Shown here piece after piece: positions 1-12,055 of a stretch of DNA of 64,000 bases; the first letter of the stretch is position 1, and every line of letters starts with the position of its first letter. The position numbers were made by a program, and so were the translations under genes. Origin of the DNA: Melanopsichium pennsylvanicum (Eukaryota > Basidiomycota > Ustilaginomycetes > Ustilaginales). The notes beneath the pieces are model-generated. The model saw nothing but the letters and a program-made list of their open reading frames with translations, was not told the origin of the DNA and searched no databases. The stretch covers positions 620,001-684,000 of the forward strand of contig OAPG01000010.1 in assembly GCA_900208305.1 (NCBI GenBank), in the 5' to 3' direction.

Positions 1-1876
1 CCACCTCACGGAAGGATGGATTTTATTGTCGACTACACGAGATTCCTAGGAGAGTATTCCGCCACTTGGCAGCCCGGACTCCCTTCTTGTGCTTCTGGAC
101 CTGACTCTCGGAATGAGGGCGGCCCCACTCTGTTACGAAAGTACTACTGCAGCGAACAGAGGTACAATAAGCCGGGGATCTGGCATGAGCAACTATTCTG
201 TGCGTGCATCTTAGCCCATGCACACTTGTGGGAGCACTGCGCCACTCCCGCCTCTGGGGTTCACGGGATGGTGTCCAAATGAGTCCACTGTTCAAGCGGC
301 TTGTGCTTGATGCAAGTTAATAGCGGTCCCGGACACTCAAGGAGCCGTAATACAAGAGGAGTCTTGCCACCTTGCCCTGTTTTCTGATGGCTAATATTTT
401 GTTCTCACCAATCGGAGGGCTCAATTGTCGATGAGACGCTGAGACGGTCTTGAAGAGGATGTGCTAAGAGGTTCTGCCACAGATGAAGGGGGGAGGTTTC
501 GAACGAGACTAGGACCAGATCAAAGCTACGACTTAATACACGAACAATTGAGCTGCCACGGCTGAAAGGGGAGAAGTCCGACAAATTGTTGCGAGGCAAG
601 GAGCTTAATGGAGGAATTGACCTCTAGTGTAGCGTCGATTCGGCGTCAAGGTGAATGTCATGTTTGCCTGAATGAGTGACGAGCTTCGTCTGTCGGCTGA
701 CGAACAGTACCCAAACGTTCGGGCCGGAAAACCCTTTAGAATCGGAGCACAAGACCACCCAAGAAAGCGAGCTATTGTGCCTTTCTTAGCAAGGGCTATA
801 CATCAAGAGGCACAGTCAAGCTCCGGCAACAATCGATATGTACCACTGCCGGGGGAGTTGGGCTGGTATCAATACGCCAGACGACCAAACGAAATTCAAC
901 TGAGATTGGAGCGAATTGCGGGAAAGACGGCCAACAGAGGCCCTATTCGAAACCTTACATCCTATTGAACGATGAAGGAGTAGTTGATTTGTAAACTTAC
1001 CATTGAAGGGTGACTGACTGGAAGTCGGGCAAATTGAAGAGATAAAGATTTGATCAAAAGATGCAAATGATTCGGGATCATCCAACCAATCTACAAGTCG
1101 ATGATTTTTGGCTTTGCAGGATGGGGATCAGAAATGTCTGACTGCTTTTACCGTCATATCCATTTGGTAGAGGGCTTGACTCGGCCCAAGGCTTGACCTG
1201 TCTGCTGGGCAGGGTCCACTACAAGCCCAAAGAACCACGTTGACCACGCGCTCAAGTGCTCGAAATAACTTATGCAGGTGCAATGGTACGCTGAGTCCCA
1301 GAAGCTTGATTGTGCATCGCTTCATCGGTCGGGCAGAGTGGGATCCCGTCTGACCACCTTGCTCGAATTCCAAACTTTTCAAGCATCGCAGGTATTTCAT
1401 CACAAACAAAACATGAACAATGATTCCCCTATTTTGGGACGATGGCAATATTTGTTTTAAGGGGTTGGGTAGCGTCGCCGCGACGATTGGTCATTTTAAC
1501 TACAGTCTGCCTTGTAAAGAGATGCTACGTAAGCTCTGCGCAGCTTCGAACCCATTGATTTCTAATCGTGGTTCCATCGATATGGTGCCAGGGATAGCGG
1601 AACCTCACCACGCCACCGAAAGTGGTAGCTTGAAACGACGAAAGTTGCTCGGCGCGGAGAGAGAGCCGGCCTTCGAAAATCAGCGTCTCGGCGAGCACTT
1701 GGGTGCATGCGGGAACCCGATCTTCGTGAGAGATGCCTATGCACAATCCTGACGCTGGAGTCCTTGGTTCAGGGTAACAAAGGTGTGAAGAAAATTCGGC
1801 ATGAACATTGGCTCTGCCAGCGATGGGAGAACTAAAGCCCACTCGAGAATGGTTCACAATGGCTTTGAGTCGTTGT

Positions 1877-1916
1877 AATCTTTGTTTCAAGAATTGAATC
1901 TTTGTTTCAAGAATTG
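1877..1916. repeat. Perfect 20-bp tandem duplication
   Basis: Two identical, directly adjacent 20-bp copies lie at 1877-1896 and 1897-1916. They sit in non-coding DNA and look like a recent slippage or replication duplication. Confidence 0.9.
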
Positions 1917-2992
1917 GAAACCCATGATAACGGATGAAAATAGCTTCCCCGAGCAAGCAAGTGATTCAGAAAGCAGGAAAGGACTACATCTATCCGGTCA
2001 TGCTCAGTTGAACAATGGGAGTGGAGCAGAATGCTTTCCCCGAGAATAGGGTTGCGTTGAACACCAATCAAATGAGAGGAGGAAACAAGGTTTGAGGACC
2101 ATGCCGGACACTGATCGCCGGCGTGCGTGCGTGTCTCAGTCGAAAATGGAATCCAAACGCAGGTTCTACATCGTACTTTACTCTAACGTAAATTTGAATA
2201 CTGTACAATACAGTGCCGTCTGTTGCGCTGCACGTTTCCGATTTCGGTTGTCGATGATCAGGTCCATGCACGTCCGTCTAGACTCTTCTATTTTCGAGCA
2301 CTTTGTGTGGTCGCCAGCGTCAGTACATGCCCCCTCGAACCACCTGGCCGATCATTTTTTCCAGAACGCAGAATATCATGTCCAACGTTACAGCCCTTTC
2401 CCAGCTTGCGAATATACTCACTTCCCATTCCCTTATTCTCAGAAACTGGTGAAAGATACAAATTGTATACTATACAGTGATTTAGCTTGATTGGTTACCG
2501 TGACTTATGCCTTCTCCCCCCTTTTTTCTTTCTTCTCTCTTCTTGCGACCCGTGAATTCGGGTTTGCGTCGCCACGCAGCTCCCCTCGGACTTTGCTTTC
2601 TCGTTTCAACTTTTTTTATTTTTTTTTTTTTGGTTTCTGAAAATGGTATTGTAAATTTAGTATATTTAGTGCAATGCACTGTATTTGAATCTTTTTGTTT
2701 TTTATACTATTCTGTGCAAGTCCTGATGACATAATTCTGATGTACTGACTGCTATGGCTGATTTGTTGGAAGGAACCGAAAAAGGTGGAGATCGCAAAGT
2801 CAATCCGCAATTCGGATAGACGATTCCAAATGCCGCGCTCGTTTGAGCTGCAACATATTATGAACAGCATGCCTACTCTGTGTCACCATTTCTGATGCAA
2901 CAAAGGTGTTGCTGTGGCGCTTCCGGTAGGTTTAGGAGAGATAAGCTCGAATCAGCAAATTTGATCTATTTGATAAAATCGATCCGGATCGC

Positions 2993-2994
<2 letters not shown>

Positions 2995-3049
<55 letters not shown>

Positions 3050-3061
3050 ACACACACACAT
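2995..3061. repeat. (CA)n microsatellite
   Basis: About 66 bp of CA dinucleotides with one T interruption near 3045. It lies about 125 bp beyond the HEM2 stop codon, in its 3' flank. Confidence 0.95.
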
Positions 3062-3185
3062 CGACATGATGTCACATCGGAGAAGCCAAAGCTCCCATCC
3101 AAGCAGAACGAGCGCTGGGTTGCCAAGATCATTAAAATGGCCAAGTACTACATTTATTAACGAACTGTTTGACCAAATTGACTTT

Positions 3186-4700
<1,515 letters not shown>

Positions 4701-5172
4701 GATTGTCACAGAGACAGATTGGACGAGATTGGTGATGGAGTGAGGTGCTACTGTAGGTGAACAGAAACGAAAATTAGTTGAGTCATGTCGTCCATTGAGA
4801 TCACTGACCGAGCGTGGCTTTCTTCTGAAAACGGGGAAGGGCGCTCGGCACTCAAATTCGGCCTTCATTACGCGAAAACACCGCGCTAAAGGCCGCTCCC
4901 CTTGGTGATTTTCCTCTCATGTGTGAGTTAGTCAAGCCTAACAATCTTGAACCTAGACCACATCCCTCCATCTTATCACGGTCGAAGCTGATGTGCCATC
5001 ATGAGCGATCTTAATTGATGCGAGAGAAGAGTTCAAAAATGCAGGATAGATGGTATTGAAAGGAAGGGTACAAATACATATGCTGGAGGAACGACAATCA
5101 GAGATGTGAGGTGCGCATGATCTTCTGTGACGAGGACATGCTTGGATTTTAAGACAGTCAGGCAGAGAGCAG
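4701..5172. other. HEM2 promoter and 5' leader; RPC31 3' flank
   Basis: Both neighbours are on the minus strand, so this interval holds the RPC31 3' end and the HEM2 promoter. A probable leader intron (donor GTCAGT, CTAAT branch-like sequence, acceptor CTACAG) lies at about 4748-4811 on the minus strand. No separate gene is seen. Confidence 0.5.
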
Positions 5173-5939
5173 CTAGTCATAAGCTGCTTCACCACCTTCA
5201 TCATCGCCAACATCGTCATCTTCACCATTGTCGAAGTAGTTTTCGGCATAGTCATCATCCACCTCGTCTTCATAGTCGCCCAAATCTTCTGGTTCGGAAG
5301 CGGCGTCGCCGAGATCGTCTTCCGCCTGTGCGTATTGAATGCGAGCGAGGTTCCGAAAAGCAATGACCCGTAAGCGAGGGAAGCAGAGAGAGGAAAGAGT
5401 TGGTGAGCTAATTGGTAAGAAAGCCAGACAATGGCTCTGATGATGAGGAGAGTACTTACGCCAGCACCTTCGCCCATGTCCAACATGGAATCCCAATTGA
5501 TCTTGCGTCTGGCCTTCTTCTTGGCCTTCTGTTCCTCCCTCTTGGTCTCGCCCTCCATGAATGAATCCCACAACCCTTTGGGAAAAACTTCCTTTTGAAG
5601 GTTGATGCTTTTCAAACTAGGCAAATCTTGGGCCTCGGGTCGATATCGATCCGAGAACCTGGGTAGATCTCCCTGTTTGCGTTGTTCTATTGCTGGCCAG
5701 TAGGGTGATGTCTTTTGTTCTTGAAGATACATCAGCTGGTACGAGGCGTAGCGGATCTCTCTGTCGTCAGGTCGCTCCATACGCGGGATGGTCGGGGGTT
5801 CGGGATAAAGCTTAGAGGGAGTCTTGTCGAGGGTGCCGAGTTCTTGGAACGACAGACCCATAGGTGGCATGTTTGAGCCACCACCAGCACGGCCTCCGCC
5901 ACGGCCACCAAAGCCACCTCCTCTTCCGCCTCTTGACAT
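5173..5939 (-). CDS. RPC31: DNA-directed RNA polymerase III subunit RPC7/Rpc31
   Basis: A subunit of the Pol III-specific heterotrimer (Rpc31-Rpc34-Rpc82) needed for initiation at tRNA and 5S genes in the nucleus. There are two exons, 5939-5460 and 5325-5173, separated by a 134-bp intron (GTAAGT to GCACAG, phase 0), giving 210 residues. The N-terminus is an RGG-like Gly/Arg segment (about 1-22). The middle holds the family-like Tyr/Pro-rich stretch and the basic segment KKKARRKINWDSM. The second exon is a strongly acidic tail ending AENYFDNGEDDDVGDDEGG, which closely matches the acidic C-terminus of yeast Rpc31. Without splicing the frame runs into a non-acidic, unrelated tail, so the intron is well supported. 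It lies on the same strand as HEM2, 472 bp upstream, with separate promoters. Confidence 0.9.
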
Positions 5940-6975
5940 TGTGAGAGATGTATGTGGATTGAAACGTTAACCCTAACTTCAATCGCAGCTAGCTCCGGAG
6001 GCCTCCTTCAGCTGAGTTTGAGGATATTTCAGGCTGTTGATATGAATGGAAGGAGATGTGATGATTCGCAGTCGCTGTCTTAAAGCTCCCAAGTAGGTGT
6101 TGTCGCTGCACCTGGTGAAGATGATCGCTCACCGTTGGCCGAGTCTTTGCAAGGTAGTATGATGCGAAGAAGCGTTCGAGTGGTTCAGCATATTTCAAAA
6201 TTCTCGAAATCACGAATTGATCTCCTCCATTCACCAAATCTGCCGATTGATATTCGGTCAACGCCGATTCAAATCGGGCAGTAGAGACCTAATTTTGGCC
6301 TCATTTTACACACACACACAGTCACAGTGTTTTGTAGGCCAAGTTCGAGAGCGAGAGGAGCGGCCGAGGAGTGGGAGGCAAGATCCATGCACAAGGACCC
6401 TGCAGCACCCACTCAGCGCTCCCTCAAATGTAAATTTACTATGCTGTACAAAGTACGGCCTGTGTGACCTAACGTTTAGTTACAGTAAATAATTTACAGT
6501 ACAATAGCACTAGAATCATTCACGGATTAAGTTACCGCCACGAGCCTTGTTTGCTTGTTGCTCAGCCCCAATTCACGATTTGATTCAGCTCCGTGTCACA
6601 ATACAGAGTAACTCGGATTCTTTTGCTGGTTCTACATTCCACTGTTCCCTACACCTTCATCAATTCATATCGAATCGAATCATTCGATACTCTACCTACC
6701 ACTTCCAGCTCATCGCTCCACGACATCAGCTCTCTCACGTGCTCGTTGCTCCTATTTTGGTACACATCACAGTCTGCCCACAAGCAACGCAAAATCCATC
6801 AAACGAGGACGTTGTTGGCCTTCTAATCGCATCGCAGCGCTTCATCGCGTCATGACAAAACGACATCCCTCCATCGCATACTAAGCGCAGCTGAGCTAGT
6901 CACTCATCGCACACTCGGCTCTAGCTCATTTGTGGACAGACTCAGACCCAGACCCAATCCTTACACACTTTCACA
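5940..6975. promoter_or_regulatory. Divergent promoter region RPC31 / sterol glucosyltransferase
   Basis: A 1.04-kb spacer between two divergent genes. It carries the perfect palindrome GTAAATTTAC (6430-6439) and, 45 bp on, GTAAATAATTTAC flanked by ACAGT copies (6482-6500). The proximal 300 bp before the glucosyltransferase ATG is C/A- and pyrimidine-rich, as in fungal leaders. Short frames here (for example 5989-6261 minus) have no recognisable product. Confidence 0.5.
6430..6500. repeat. Paired GTAAATTTAC-type palindromes
   Basis: GTAAATTTAC at 6430-6439 equals its own reverse complement. GTAAATAATTTAC at 6485-6497 is the same palindrome with one central base added, and is flanked by ACA and AGT. 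The same core recurs at 20414 and 26309. The function is unknown; it could be a protein-binding site or a short element end. Confidence 0.7.
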
Positions 6976-9900
6976 ATGTCGATTGCATCGCCAAACTCAC
7001 CGCCTAGACCGTTTTCCTCATCTCGGGATGAACATCGCTCTCCCTCGACAAATGACACACAACCATCGGCTGCCAACCTGGATCCTTTTGTGACGGATGA
7101 TCCAGATGATGAACCGCATATACCAACCCAAGTGACAGATCAGTATGGCACACCACCCTTCCCTACTTCTCCAAGGCTCGATCCTTCATCTCCCCGCAAC
7201 TTTTCCACCATATCTTCCTTAGCTGGGTCGAGGGAACTTGGAAGACCAGTACTCGAACCCATCACACAGATCTTCACTGCGAGCCCATCTGTACCGGCTC
7301 TACAGAGCGGAGCATCGATGAGCCTCTTGCCAGATGACACACTTGCTGATGAGACAGCGCCAGACGGTATGGAGGTGGCTCCGACCGATGTCACGTTCCA
7401 TGCAAAGCCACAAGGCTTGATGCAGATGCTCAGCCTCGTCGGAAGTACTTTCTTCGAGGCCGACAGAGAGGGCTTCACAGAAGACGAAGCGGAAGAGTTG
7501 GACAGGCAACTAGCCCCAACAAACAGAGCGGAGCGTGGACGAGAGTGTCCAGAATCGGCACCTATGATAGAAGGTCAGCAGCAACCGCAGGATCTCCGCA
7601 GGTATTCTTTCGATCCTACGTCAGCATTTTCAGCAAAGGGAAGATTGCAAGCCCTAGCAAGAGACGATGGGTCTGACGATGGCTTCACACCACAAGGCGG
7701 CAGATCGCCTTTAGATGCATCAGTCCTCACAATTGGTCCGAGCCGGCCGGAGCGATCTTCTCTGGCCCAGAGCGACATTCTCGGCCTGTCGAGAGATCCA
7801 ACAGCGACCAAAGGCGGCCGGAGACCGTCAAACCTCAGGTCGCAGCTTCACAATGTTGAGTCAGCATCCACGTACGCATCGACGTCGAGATTGGGCGATC
7901 CGACAGACGCCCGGCAAACACCAAGCAGTCCATTACAAGAGGATTCAATCGACTCACCGGGCTTGCCTTCAGCATGCCAAGGCTCTAAAGGGCACCGCTC
8001 CACCGCTCATTTGCTCTCACAACGCCGTCTGGATCCGTTACTGATACGGCCCTATCCAGATCCGCATCCTTCTGGCGAGGCTCAGGCAGACAAATCGGAG
8101 CTCGATCGTGATCGTCTGATCGTGCAGCTCAAAGAAGTCTTCCAGCTCGATGCGGCGGAGATATTGCTTCTTGCTCAGCCATGTTGGCTCTTCCGATCGC
8201 TCTTGCTTCAGGGCCATCTCTACCTGACCAGCGGTCACGTCTGCTTCTACGCCTACTTGCCATCGCGTGACGAAAAGGTTATCAAGACGGGCATGCTAGG
8301 CAAACGCACGCGCAGGACACACAGATTCAGCAAACACTGGGCATCGCTCAAAGGTGGCAAGCTGAGCTGGTTCGACAGCGACAGAGATCCGTACTTTCCG
8401 CAGGGACACATCGACCTTCGCAAAGTGTCCGCCATCGAGCCTTCGCAGAATCACAAGGAACGCTTCAAAGTCACAACTCCGGCACGTCGCTTCACTTTTC
8501 TCGCCGAGGATGAACATAGTCGGGATGCATGGATTGTAGCGCTCCAGAAACAGACCTTTCGTGCGCAGAATCAGGGAGACAGCGTCAGAATCAGCATCCC
8601 ACTCGAGACAATCATGAACGTAGAGACTACCCTTTCCGTCGATGGAACAGAGATGGTCTGCATCACCGTAGTAGATGAGGCTGGCGATTTCTCGATCGAC
8701 GAGTACTACTTCCTACATCTCACCAAGCCAAGCGCTTTCATCTCATCGCTCAACTCGGTCTTGGACGGCGCTGCACGTGGTTCGGGCTCCTCACCGCAAA
8801 GCGCAGAGCAGGACCTCAACTTTTCGAGGTTAAGCATACGCGACTCCACAGGTGCAGCACACGCTTCTGCGCTTTCGCGCAAGTCTCTGGAAGAGGTGCC
8901 GACCCTCTCTCAAGTACACGTCTCAGCTCGAGCACCCGACGGCGATGCTGGTGCCAATATGTGCACAGGTAAACCGCTTGGAGTAGCTCCATCAACCGCC
9001 GCACAAGAGAAACAGCTCAAGTCAGATGAAATTCAAGATGGGCCTCAAGCTCTTGGGCCGACTACTGCGACCGCCATCGCTGTGCCCACCAGCATCAGAA
9101 GAAAGCCACAGGATGCGCCAACGGAAGCTGTGCTGTCGACGACGCCACGAGCTGCTATGCTGAATCGCCTTTCTATGGAGTCTGCGCACACTTATCCGCC
9201 TTCGCCATCTATCTCGGACCCGTCATCTTCGTTTGATCAGGTGCAGCGGGAGGCCGAACGAGGCTGGGCAATTCCAAATTGGCTCAAGTCAGCGCCTGCC
9301 AAGGTTCTCGGGCGAGCTGCCGATGGCAGTTCATCAGCGCCTCAAGGCAAAACGACGGCCAACGTAACTAGCTGCAAAAGGCGACGCAAAGTGGTCGAAA
9401 GGTGGTCGGACGACAAGACAGATTCCGCAAGCAGGGAAGCGTCCAGCGCTACCGATACGGAAGACGACCTGCTGTCCCAGTCTATTCACTCAGCTCGATC
9501 TAACTACTCGATGCTGGATGCAAATGAAGCGGAGGATGAGCAAGTGGACAACACCAACGTCGCGGCAGAGTTCCGAGACACCTTCGGGATTTTTGAAGAA
9601 GAAGGACTCATCGGTCATACACATGCGTACCTCTATCGAGTGTTGCCAGTAGCTGGCCGATTCTTTGTCTCAGAGCACCACCTCGCCTTCCGGTCTTCTG
9701 GAATAGCGGCCAAGACGGTGGGGCGCACGCTCATGTTGGTCCCCCTGCAAGATGTGATCTCGGCTGCGAAGCATGTTGCGTTCCGCCCTGGCCACCACGG
9801 TATGGTGATCAACATCAGTGGGCACGAAGAACTTTTCCTCGAGATCTCGTCCGGCCATCGCCGTGACGAACTGCTTTCTCTGATCGAGTATCAGCTCGAG

Positions 9901-11721
9901 CTTGAGAGAGGCGGCCGTGGCAGCCGAGCCTCGCGCGAGGCAGTCACTCGCGAACGTTCCAATGCACTTGTGCTCCGAGATCTGAGCGAGAGGATCACCG
10001 ACGGACCTGCAACAGCATCCTTGACCTCTTCAGCAGACTCAACAATGCTCTCTCCAATTCAATCTGGACTGCGCAATTCCGGCAGTCTATCTCAACTCGG
10101 CGACGGATCGCATATCCTGTCCTTTGCTCCCGCTACCCCTCTCACATTCACCATGCTTACGATCGGATCGAGGGGTGATGTCCAGCCCTACATCGCCCTC
10201 GCCAAAGCGCTTCAAGCAGACGGCCATCGGGTCCGCATCGCCACCCATGCCGAGTTCGGGGACTGGATCATGGGTCACGATATCGAGTTTAGTGAGATTG
10301 GTGGCGACCCAGCAGAACTCATGAGGATCTGCGTCGAGAACGGCACCTTCACCGTCTCTTTCCTCCGAGAGGGTGTCACTCGCTTCCGCGACTGGCTCGA
10401 CGATCTTCTGGCCTCAGCTTGGCGCGCCTGCCAAGGATCCGACGTGATCATCGAGTGCCCCAGCGCTATCGCGGGAATTCACGTTGCTGAAGCCCTTCAA
10501 GTGCCCTATTTCCGCGCCTTTACCATGCCCTGGACTCGCACTCGAGCCTACCCACACGCTTTTGCCGTCCCTAACAAGAAAGCTGGAGGCAACTACAATT
10601 ACATGTCTTACGTCATTTTCGATCAGATGTTCTGGCGCGCCTCATCGTTCCAGATTAACCGATGGCGTAAGAATCTTCTTGCTTTGAAGCCGACGAGTTT
10701 CGACAAACTCGAGCAGCACAAAGTGCCTTTTATCTACAATTTCAGTCCTAGTCTCGTGCCGAGGCCGTTGGACTGGTTCGAATGGATTCACGTCACTGGC
10801 TTTTGGTTCTTAGATAATCCCGATAATTCGTCGAGCAAGAAGTGGGAGCCGCCTGCAGATCTCGTTGCGTTCATCCAAGGCGCGCGGGAACGCAGTCGGA
10901 AGCTGGTCTACATCGGCTGGGGGTCTATCGTGGTTCCAGACGCGGAGACCATGACGAGATGTGTCCTGCAAGCAGTCCAGAAAGCCGGTGTGTGTGCGAT
11001 TCTTTCCAAAGGTTGGTCCGACCGTCTCTCTTCCGACCCTAAGAAAGGCACCGCTTCGCTCGATCCAAGCTTGGTTCAAGACGTGTTCCAAGTGAGCTCT
11101 GTTCCGCACGATTGGCTGTTCCCTCAGATCGATGCGGCGTGTCACCATGGTGGAGCGGGGACGCTGGGTGCGAGTTTGAGGGCAGGATTGCCGACGGTAG
11201 TCAAACCGTACTTTGGAGATCAGTTTTTCTGGGGACAACAGATTGAGAGTTTGGGTGTGGGCAGTTGTGTGAGGAGGTTGACGGCGGATAATTTGGCAGA
11301 GGCATTGGTGAAGGCGACGAGCAATGTTAAGCAGATCGAGAAGGCGAGGAAGTTGGGTGAGCAGATCAGAGGTGAGGATGGGCTGGGTAATGCGGTCAAG
11401 GCGATTTACAGGGACTTGGACTATGCGAGGAGTTTGGTCAAGCGCAATACGAGGCTTGTCACAGAAAGTTCGGCCCCCAACGCAGCGAGAGAGACTGTAA
11501 TTGGAACAGAGGCCGACAAAACAGCAGCCGGAGCAGTGGGGAATGAGGAGGCAAAGCCGGGTGTTGAAACGAAAACGACAAAGCAGCAATTGGGTAGCAG
11601 TGATTTGAGCCCGATAGAAGACGGCGAAGATGGTGGTATCTCGGATGAGTGGTCGGATATCGGCGGTGGACCTTTGAGTCCAAGCAGAGAGGAGCATAAC
11701 GCTTCACTTGTTTTCTCTTGA
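6976..11721 (+). CDS. ATG26: Sterol 3-beta-glucosyltransferase (UGT51/ATG26 family)
   Basis: Transfers glucose from UDP-glucose to the 3-OH of ergosterol and related sterols at membranes. Relatives in some yeasts are needed for pexophagy. One exon, 1581 residues. Order: Ser/Pro-rich disordered N-terminus (1-370), first GRAM (about 378-430), PH domain (about 437-528) with its terminal Trp region, a disordered linker, second GRAM (about 865-975), then a GT-B glycosyltransferase (about 1057-1470). The transferase starts with TIGSRGDVQPY (G1064) and carries the UDP-sugar donor motif HHGGAGT at 1390-1396. The tail is acidic and disordered. The GRAM-PH-GRAM-GT arrangement is diagnostic of this family. 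It is longer than the roughly 1200-residue yeast proteins because of its disordered N-terminus and linker. The ATG at 6976 is the first in the frame and follows a pyrimidine-rich leader. The family is certain; a role in autophagy is not shown by the sequence. Confidence 0.95.
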   Translation: MSIASPNSPPRPFSSSRDEHRSPSTNDTQPSAANLDPFVTDDPDDEPHIPTQVTDQYGTPPFPTSPRLDPSSPRNFSTISSLAGSRELGRPVLEPITQIFTASPSVPALQSGASMSLLPDDTLADETAPDGMEVAPTDVTFHAKPQGLMQMLSLVGSTFFEADREGFTEDEAEELDRQLAPTNRAERGRECPESAPMIEGQQQPQDLRRYSFDPTSAFSAKGRLQALARDDGSDDGFTPQGGRSPLDASVLTIGPSRPERSSLAQSDILGLSRDPTATKGGRRPSNLRSQLHNVESASTYASTSRLGDPTDARQTPSSPLQEDSIDSPGLPSACQGSKGHRSTAHLLSQRRLDPLLIRPYPDPHPSGEAQADKSELDRDRLIVQLKEVFQLDAAEILLLAQPCWLFRSLLLQGHLYLTSGHVCFYAYLPSRDEKVIKTGMLGKRTRRTHRFSKHWASLKGGKLSWFDSDRDPYFPQGHIDLRKVSAIEPSQNHKERFKVTTPARRFTFLAEDEHSRDAWIVALQKQTFRAQNQGDSVRISIPLETIMNVETTLSVDGTEMVCITVVDEAGDFSIDEYYFLHLTKPSAFISSLNSVLDGAARGSGSSPQSAEQDLNFSRLSIRDSTGAAHASALSRKSLEEVPTLSQVHVSARAPDGDAGANMCTGKPLGVAPSTAAQEKQLKSDEIQDGPQALGPTTATAIAVPTSIRRKPQDAPTEAVLSTTPRAAMLNRLSMESAHTYPPSPSISDPSSSFDQVQREAERGWAIPNWLKSAPAKVLGRAADGSSSAPQGKTTANVTSCKRRRKVVERWSDDKTDSASREASSATDTEDDLLSQSIHSARSNYSMLDANEAEDEQVDNTNVAAEFRDTFGIFEEEGLIGHTHAYLYRVLPVAGRFFVSEHHLAFRSSGIAAKTVGRTLMLVPLQDVISAAKHVAFRPGHHGMVINISGHEELFLEISSGHRRDELLSLIEYQLELERGGRGSRASREAVTRERSNALVLRDLSERITDGPATASLTSSADSTMLSPIQSGLRNSGSLSQLGDGSHILSFAPATPLTFTMLTIGSRGDVQPYIALAKALQADGHRVRIATHAEFGDWIMGHDIEFSEIGGDPAELMRICVENGTFTVSFLREGVTRFRDWLDDLLASAWRACQGSDVIIECPSAIAGIHVAEALQVPYFRAFTMPWTRTRAYPHAFAVPNKKAGGNYNYMSYVIFDQMFWRASSFQINRWRKNLLALKPTSFDKLEQHKVPFIYNFSPSLVPRPLDWFEWIHVTGFWFLDNPDNSSSKKWEPPADLVAFIQGARERSRKLVYIGWGSIVVPDAETMTRCVLQAVQKAGVCAILSKGWSDRLSSDPKKGTASLDPSLVQDVFQVSSVPHDWLFPQIDAACHHGGAGTLGASLRAGLPTVVKPYFGDQFFWGQQIESLGVGSCVRRLTADNLAEALVKATSNVKQIEKARKLGEQIRGEDGLGNAVKAIYRDLDYARSLVKRNTRLVTESSAPNAARETVIGTEADKTAAGAVGNEEAKPGVETKTTKQQLGSSDLSPIEDGEDGGISDEWSDIGGGPLSPSREEHNASLVFS

Positions 11722-12055
11722 ACTTTTCTTTTTTTTGGGCAATGGACTCGTTGCAGAATAGGCACCCCATCCTTTGTCGAACCTCATTTCAATCGCCTTT
11801 GAATGTGATTCTTCACGCTCTCATCCGCAATCATTACGACAACAAAAACTCCATGCTTGTGTTAATCATGCTATGCTATGCTCTGGATTCGGGATCAAGA
11901 ACGGGCATTTTACCAAAAAAAAAAAAAAAGCCAAACCAGACTTGTACAAATTAAATTTGATGTTTTGGGGAACGAGCAGGTTACACGAGAAGGAACAAAA
12001 GAGAGCGAAGGGGTGTGTGTGTGTGTGAAGAGAGAGAGAGAGAGAGAGAGAGGTT
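11722..12055. other. Convergent 3' spacer with simple repeats
   Basis: Shared 3' flank of the glucosyltransferase and STI1. It contains a run of A residues (about 11914-11928), a short GT run (about 12013-12027) and a GA run (12030-12052) that ends a few bases from the STI1 stop codon. No gene is seen. Confidence 0.7.

Larger units (their letters stand above)
1..3185. other. Gene-free leading region
   Basis: No convincing gene was found on either strand. Open frames are at most about 143 codons, are not recognisable, often overlap on opposite strands, and show no clear intron signals joining them. The stretch holds a perfect 20-bp tandem duplication (1877-1916), AT-rich DNA with palindrome-like GTAAATTTG and GTAAATTTAG motifs (2188-2213, 2651-2660) and a CA microsatellite (about 2995-3061). 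It could contain a decayed mobile element or a non-coding RNA, but nothing specific supports either. The right end is the 3' flank of HEM2. Confidence 0.5.
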
